The notes under the pieces: model-generated
Databases searched by the model: none
What the model saw: the letters and a program-made list of their open reading frames with translations, nothing else
Told to the model about the DNA's origin: nothing
Translations under genes and position numbers: made by a program
In this document: in pieces, positions 57,513 to 64,000 of the stretch
Layout of the letters: each line of letters begins with the position of its first letter
Numbering within the stretch: position 1 is the first letter of the stretch
Assembly: GCA_030762175.1 (NCBI GenBank)
Contig: CM060831.1
Coordinates: 6,152,501 to 6,216,500, forward strand
Reading direction: 5' to 3'
DNA from: Metallyticus violacea
Lineage: Eukaryota > Arthropoda > Insecta > Mantodea > Metallyticidae
DNA length: 64,000 bases

Positions 57513-60500
57513 CTAACATTAGGTATTCTATGATAAGGCCAAATTTGGCACAGTGACAGCCAAGTCACACCAAATTCAAAATGCCACAGAAATTATGAAA
57601 ATTTAAAAATATCCACCTTACATACTAAACAGATATGTATATTTTAGTCATGTTTCGAACTGAAACTGCTAAAAAGATGTTAGCTGCAAAATACCAGAAA
57701 ACACAATTTAAGGTAAGAGTTTGTTAAACAACTCCCAAGCCGTGGCAACGGTCATTATTACCAACAAATCACAGAGTTATTAGAACATTATACTTTTCTT
57801 TCGGCGCTTTTAGCTAAAGCCCTCTTAGTTTTGACTCCCCAAGAGATAATAAAAACATACAGCACATTAGGCCTGTTTCTGGTTCACTACCGCGGCCCAA
57901 AGTGACATGAGGCAACAACAAAACCTTTCGACCAGTTTATTTTTCAATTCACTTTATCCTCTATTGCTGCTTAGTGCACTAAATGATTTTTTTAAACCCA
58001 TTTAGTGATGAATTTGGATAAATTTAAACCGTTTACTGCACGTCCTTAACCATGACCTCATTCCCGTATGTGAAAATCCTGAAGGTTACTTTATCATTAT
58101 GCAGGTAAATGTGCTTTAGAGATCCCTGAAAACATCTTATATTACTTCCCTATACTTTTCTGACACCTCCAATCTGCTTTTAATAATCGAAATGAATCTG
58201 GTAGGCTAACGCTGTAATTTTAGTAGTTTGATGGCCACTGACAGAATGAAAACGCTACTAAACACAGATCCAATTCTGCAGACGGACAAGTAACAAAACC
58301 GACGTGTAGTGGGATTCTCCTAACAGAGAGCATGACTTGCAGGAGATAAGATAATAGAATTCTATCACGTCAATAAGAACAGCTTCATCTTGGTACCCTT
58401 ACCAATGAACCTCAACGATAAACACTTCTTCAAATTAATAAAACTTAATGGACATGTTGCGCGCTGTCTAACACCAAACAAACACGGCTCATATTCGTGA
58501 TTCCTGTCCGTTTGGAATTTGATAAGGCACTTTAACGTGTCACTTAAGTCTATGTGACGTTCAATCACCAAAAAATCACCTCATATAAATTTGCTAATAC
58601 AGCGGAATCACGGTTAAAATGATTGCACTGTTAAGTTTTATACTGTATGTTTATATATCAAATTATTTCTGAAAGAACATTTAAATTATTTCCATGCATT
58701 TTTAAACATAAGCAAAGATGCTGTGCGTGCGGAATATTTTACATTCTAGAAAACATTACATCCTGATTGTGAAAATAAAAATTGCTATTGGCTAAACACC
58801 TTAACAAAAGAGAATATTTTATAACTCTATAAAGTGACTTCAATTAAAACTAATTATGCTATCACGAAATATTTTTTTTAGAAAACTATTAACACACTTC
58901 ATTAACGAGTATGCAAAGCTGTTTGATAAAAGTCCCGGTGGGCTAGTGCCTTCTACTCGTACAAGTTTAAACCGTTCCTTTTAACTTTCAAAAATATATT
59001 AAAACAGGGAATTTATTTTCCTTGCGGTATAAAAACCGAAGAATAACAAGGAACTAAAAACAGAATTAAAACCAAAATGGTCCTTAGAGACGGAGCATAA
59101 AAGGTGATGACAAGGAAAGATTAGAGATAAAACTGTCTAATGATGCACTTTCCATACACCAACGTGTCCCCAACCGTCCTAAAAACACTTGCAGGTAAAT
59201 TTTGTACCCACATCTTTTGGAAATGTTTTCCGTCAATGCTCATTCATCCCCTGACTCCCTATTATCCCTTTTTCTTGTGTCCATTTTTATAGCAGATTAC
59301 GCAGAGGAACTAAATACCAAATGGAGGAGTTTGGAACACACCAACATTTTGCTACCGTGAAATCAAGGATGAAGATGTATTTATTGTAAACTTTGATTAA
59401 AAAGCAAGATAATTACTAGATAGTGACTGAAATGAGGCTATCAAAGCCAGGTCTTAACTTCTGCTTGTGCAAAAATCCGTCATAAAATTACAAACTTCTG
59501 CACGGCCTCGAGAAGCTGTTAACTTTACCAAAATTCAATGCACGGAAAATTCGGCCCACCTTTATTGACATTAAGAGATGATCACGACATAATCTCTTGC
59601 CCACACCGAATGCTGATGCCTCATTCCAAAAGCGACGAATCTCTTGAAAATCAGAATCGCGCGGTCAAAGTGGTAGGACTCCTAATACACGAAAGTCATC
59701 AATACAAAACAAACTTCTCTTCCAGAGATATGCAACAAGGGAACTTCTTTAACATATATGACGTAACAATATTTGCAGATGTCAGTTCTTCAGCTTCTGT
59801 TTAAATCTCGAAGTTCCCAGTTCAAGAAGAGGCTTCTGTTGCCTTTGAGAAGAGACCTCATGCCCAACAAGATCAGCAAATGAAGATCGCCATTAGTTGC
59901 ATGTAAATGAGATGCCCTGTTGCAGTTTTCTGGTTGGTCCCCCGTCACAAAGAGAGGCCGATGTAATTTGTCAACACAACACAGGGAGCCGAGAGGGGTG
60001 TCAAAACCCGAAACGCCCCTTCTCAACACCTCTGGGTCTCTTCCTTTGCCTCCATCCTCAGCAATTACACGGTCCCTTTGACCAGCCTTCAAGTGGTAAC
60101 TCAAACATTTCTGTGTTTAAGGTAAACCTTCAACAGATCGACAGGAAACCTGTCAACGTTTATGCATATCTTATAAACATTAATACGTTTACAAATATAT
60201 GTCTCATTTAATAAAATAAAAACAGCAATTATTTAACAAAAAAAAAATTGCCTGTCATGGAAAACAGAGCGTAGCCTGCTTCTTGAAAGGTAATTACCCG
60301 CAGAATTCAGGAAAAAAATATGGAAATAAAACTTGTTTACGTAAATTATTTTGCTGTTACTTACAAATATTCAATGTCATTTAAATGACTTATATAATTT
60401 TTGAGCTAATTTTCTTCTTATTTCGTTTACAAAGCGATTCTCATTTATCAAACTCAACACACTTTTAAACACATTACTTGAAAGCGAAACACTTTGAATA

Positions 60501-61439
60501 CCTATCCTGTTTATATGGGGTCTTCATTTCGCAGTTTGAGTGGTATGCTGGTCTGATTAACCTGCAAAAGGCTTTAATACCTTCTGAAAAGGAGAGGCAA
60601 TAGTTTAGCCAGCCAAAATGCATTAACATGTTAATGAAAAACAAATTATATGTATACTTTAGCTGTTAAGGGGACCAAAAGTTCTGTCAATTCATATCAT
60701 TGTTTAGAACTTTTCTATATACGCCTAAAAGATACTTCACCCTGATGCGACGAATGTTTGAAACTTTGCATTACATTTAAAACCGTCATTATCTACTTCG
60801 TAATTAATGCTTACAAATAGTTATAAGTATAAAAACATTACAAGAACAATAAAATGTCTAATGTTACATATTTCTAATTTAGCTGTGACCATTTTTTCAA
60901 GTTGCTTGTTTGAAAATATCACGTAGTCTAATATATACTGAAAAATGTGAAACATGTTGAATGCAAGAAAATTATATTAAAAACTGTCAGCTATCATTTT
61001 TTCTTCTTCTTTTATTTCAGTGCTTTTTTTTTTTTTTTTTTTTTTTTTTTTGGCAGGCACTTCCAGTAATATTTTGAAACCGCGTTTCAGCACTTTCTAC
61101 TTAATTCAAAATGGTTGCATATCTAATAATGGTACTGTGGAAATTAAAATTGTCACCAAAAAACAAACAAACAAAAATAACTAGTTTCAACTTCTAGCAT
61201 AATTTTAGAGTTTTTACGCTTAAATAACATACACTTCAGTTTTAACAAGAAAAATGACATGCTGTTTTGAAAGTAGTATTTGGATCATATCACATTTTTT
61301 GGGTCCTATTTTGGGTTTTTTCTCTCGTATGGAGAATATTTCAACGTAACCCGTGTTTGTTATGCCGACTTATTTCCGAGAATGGTCGGAATGTTCTCCG
61401 TCTGGCACTTTTTTATTTTTCAACACTATTTGCCTTAAG
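57513..61439. other. TE-poor AT-rich stretch downstream of mab-21
   Basis: About 3.9 kb without a recognisable gene or transposon. A long T-run lies at 61024-61051. Open frames at 59538-60211 have no recognisable motifs. Confidence 0.45.
61024..61051. repeat. poly(T) run of about 28 bp
   Basis: Uninterrupted T tract after TTTATTTCAGTGC. It could be a minus-strand retroposon poly(A) tail, but no body was recognised to its right. Confidence 0.9.
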
Positions 61440-62075
61440 GTCAATATATTTATAAGGTCAATATATTGCAGCGATGCTCCGGTCTCTGAAGCAGTTTTCC
61501 GGAAGGTCTGCAAAATACTCCTCTACAGCTGCAAACGCTTCTTTATCTGATGAAAAACGCTGATCAGCGAGGAACAGTTTGGGCTTTGAAAATAGATGGT
61601 GCCAAATTTGGGGAGTATGGTGGATGCTCCAAGATTTCATATTTAAATTCTCTCATTTATCCCATCTAACTGGATTTTTTTCATCTTTTTTGTTTAAAAG
61701 ACTGGAATAAAATTTTTTGGTTATGACTTTACCCCTCTGAAGATAATAAACTTTCTTTGGCGTTCCAAAACAATGATGACAGACTTTTATCTTCTTTGAC
61801 TGCTGTTTTGATTCTGATATGTGATGGTAGACCCAAGTTTCGTCCTACAGTTATAAGTCTACACATAAATGCGTTCTTTGCTGTGAAAACGCGACATTTT
61901 CATACTTGATCTGCTGTTAGCAAGCGCTTGCACATGCAAAATATATAACACATTCGTTTTGAAGTGCTTATAGCCTGAGCAGTTTTACGCTTTAATTCGT
62001 AAGCCGTTTAATATGTCCTGTTCTTGTTGCTCTGTTTGGACGTGGGTCATCTTCAGGGGTGGTATGGCTATATTA
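61440..62075 (-). mobile_element. mariner relic, minus strand
   Basis: Minus-strand reading gives DETWVYHHISESKQQS at about 61810-61856 (first catalytic Asp kept), a decayed core, ILEHPPY with a shifted SPNLAP-like block near 61600-61625, then ADQRFSSDKEAFAAVEEYFA, DLPENCFRD and a truncated end near 61460. The HDN motif and the N-terminal domain are not recognisable. It is the only transposon found between the mab-21 flank and 62.6 kb. Confidence 0.75.
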
Positions 62076-62621
62076 AAATTCAACACCCTATATTTTTAAT
62101 TTTTGAAAATGAAAAAAAGTTCCGATAAACTTTATAAATTTGAGGTTAAACTATCTTTTATAAAGAACTTTATCATTAGGTGATACTCAATTTTATTCAT
62201 TTTTTAGAATACCTATAACAGGTCTGCTCTAGGAAGCTGTATTAAATAAACTACTTGAAATGAATGCCTAAGAGAGATAAATGAAACTATCTTGTCTTTT
62301 GCTTGACCATCGACAGTCAAAGCCAAGATGTTTTCTGACCGCGCTCGCACAGTTGCTGTGTTTATCTTCGGGCGGTTTTGTGAAGAGGCAATATATTTTG
62401 CAAAATGCATTTTTTTTTTTTTTCATTCAATGCTTTGACATTATAATACAAACTGAAACTTAAAACAAAGAACCTTTAATTTTAATACAGACACGTACCT
62501 GTAAGGTAGTGAAATTATCTTCAGTGATTGCACGAATGCTGATAATTTTTCCGTAATTTCATTGTGGTTAACGAATAAAAACAAGCATGAGTTTGAAAGC
62601 ACAATTAAATTAGTAGTATGC
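62076..62621. other. AT-rich spacer
   Basis: No supported gene; a T-run lies at 62409-62422. Confidence 0.4.
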
Positions 62622-62868
62622 GGTTTATTTACGAACGCTCTTTAACATCTCAGGTCTTCAGCGACCCATTCAACGGCCATTAAATTTTGCTCAGAGGTCT
62701 CTTCTTTCAGGATGAAGTTCTTCTATGTGCCTTTAATGTATGATATGGGACGCACGGTTTTACTTCCCTTCGCATGGAAGTCAAACTTGGGATTTTTACG
62801 CCCTAAAATCCATGGGATTAAACCCGTGATCTTGGATTTACGAGGCAAGTACGGTTGCCGACTCTCAA
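62622..62868 (-). mobile_element. SINE-B copy, minus strand
   Basis: Complement of the body in order: AACGCTCTTTAACATCTCAG, AAATTTTGCTCAGAGGTCTC, GGGACGCACGGTTTTACTTC, GGGATTTTTACGCCC, then the tRNA-like head (TTAAACCCGTGATCTTGGAT and GAGGCAAGTACGGTTGCC). It is more diverged than the 51226 copy and lacks an A-rich tail. Confidence 0.75.
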
Positions 62869-62941
62869 TTAAATTACCTAAGAAAATTATAAGAAATGGA
62901 GGGGGGGATAATTGCAATGCGCGAAAGACGCCCCCCTTTTA

Positions 62942-63268
62942 TGTACTTTTACTACCTATAATCACTGAAGTGATTTGGCTTACCTGTTTGATCTTTGTGA
63001 AAACATACACTAATTTTATTGTCTTTTATTCCAAGCCGAACTAAATTAAAAAAAAAAAAAATACAACTGAGCGCTATTGTAACAATTACTGTTTACTAAT
63101 AAATAGCAAACAGGAAAATGCATGACAATAGGCTTCCTAGATATCTAGTCGAATTGAAGTAGAGATTTTAGGAATAAAAAGAAGCTATCAGTTTTTAGTT
63201 TTTAAACTATCGATTAAGTTCCTTTCTGATTGGTGAATAAGGTAGGCGCTCGCGTGCAATTAGCTATA
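62942..63268. repeat. unclassified dispersed repeat, copy 2
   Basis: Collinear with 8949-9320: TGTACTTTTA, GAAGTGATTTGGCTTACCTG, TTTGATCTTTGTGAAAACA, CAGTTTTTAGTTTTTAAAC, TCTGATTGGTGAATAAGGTA and GCTCGCGTGCAATTAGCTAT all have counterparts there. A 14-bp A-run at 63048-63061 is specific to this copy. Confidence 0.65.
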
Positions 63269-64000
63269 GAAACTGTTTGATTTTTATTGTTTCCTCAGCA
63301 TCAAAGATCTACATACCCAACATAAGAGAAACAGAGACGCGGGAACGCGATATGCTTTCCAATGTCGGATGATACGAAGAACATCCTGTTTTGAACTTTT
63401 TTTCAAGTTCTTCGGTTCGTAAAATTTGGGAATGTCACCGAAAAAGTTTCGACCATCCGGCGGAGCGTTACCATGACGATATGTAGCGTGCCAGCACTGC
63501 AAGGGATCGATAAACGCCTTCACAGTCATGCCGTTTCTTGAGCACTGTACAAACCGGCTTGCAGCTGAAAAAGTAAACTGTTCAAAGAAGGTTGCAGTAC
63601 GAGTTTAATTAGAACCTGACAGCATTCTGCAAGACTGTTCGGCATACATCCCCCTATCTTATGTATGATATAACGAAATTATAAACCGCTTGTACAATTA
63701 TTTTGCTTACAACGACAGTAAAAACGAAATGTATTTTCCAAAAAGTATGCATTTTGAAATATTAAGAAACTTCATAAATTTTGTAAATTTTTACTGGCGA
63801 CAATTAGTTTAGTGGTGGGTGCATATAGCCGCACCATTTTCAAATGTGGCATATCCAGAAACGAAAGAGTGGTAGCTGCAGCAGGTCGAGTGTAGGTTTG
63901 CGGTTTTAGGCAAAACGATTTTGATGCGGTTTCGGAAAGGCAAGATCTCAGCTTTGCGGTTTATCAGGAAGTGCTCACAATCAAGGCAGTTTACCTAATT
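63269..64000. other. spacer at window end
   Basis: The minus-strand 81-codon frame at 63284-63529 is slightly GC-richer than its surroundings but has no recognisable motif. Nothing else is supported. Confidence 0.35.

Noticed and set aside
56730..57516. Minus-strand and alternate-frame open stretches inside mab-21
   Set aside because: Shadows of the highly conserved mab-21 frame.
59538..60211. Open frames on both strands downstream of mab-21
   Set aside because: No domain, no splice context I trust, and frames overlap on opposite strands.
63284..63529. 81-codon minus-strand frame as a possible exon
   Set aside because: No recognised motif in any frame; nothing beyond chance length supports it.
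1..64000. CRISPR arrays, bacterial operons, endogenous viral genes
   Set aside because: No regular spacer-repeat arrays, no ribosome-binding-site-led gene clusters, and no recognisable capsid, gag or viral polymerase reading frames were found.

Overview
This window is eukaryotic nuclear DNA from an arthropod, almost certainly an insect with a large, transposon-rich genome. The evidence is one intact Mab-21 gene carrying an arthropod-type N-terminal extension, many decayed mariner/Tc1-IS630 transposons, tRNA-derived SINEs, long microsatellites and an AT-rich intergenic background. A cockroach- or termite-like (Blattodea) source would fit, but that is inference. No prokaryotic operon, CRISPR array or plasmid/phage feature is present, and I found no functional tRNA or rRNA gene.

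The only host protein-coding gene I can support is mab-21 (56235-57332, + strand): a single uninterrupted exon of 365 codons inside a sharply bounded GC-rich island (about 55985-57470), with a poly(A) signal at 57507. It sits between two TE-poor, AT-rich stretches of about 4 kb each (51.5-56.0 kb and 57.5-61.4 kb). The rest of the window is far more crowded.

Left part (1-20 kb): mariner C-terminal relic at the edge; DDE transposase relics at 1560-3170; SINE-A copy at 3482-3750; a short TIR-bounded Tc1/IS630-type deletion derivative at 4371-5017; a LINE reverse-transcriptase relic at 5081-5765; a GC-rich block at 6885-7205; mariner relics at 10840-11530 and 13570-15318, the latter split by an 841-bp TIR element at 14127-14967 with TA target-site duplication; a pogo/Tigger-like relic at 15402-15685; a mariner with both TIRs at 16975-18179; an opposite-strand mariner at 18539-19330.

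Middle part (19.8-51.5 kb): a Penelope-like (GIY-YIG) relic with inverted ends around an AT hairpin; a 63-bp minisatellite with 189-bp higher-order structure; a 300-bp ACT-rich microsatellite; further mariners at 26880-27790, 29262-30115, 30180-31130 and 40925-41480; a dimeric AT-rich satellite at 34140-35205; LINE 3' and RT relics; and several SINE copies.

Right part (61-64 kb): one more mariner relic, a SINE-B copy and the second copy of an unclassified dispersed repeat first seen at 8949-9320. Nothing here forms a multi-gene system. The scientific interest lies in the mab-21 island, the nested and deletion-derivative transposons, the SINE families and the higher-order tandem repeats.
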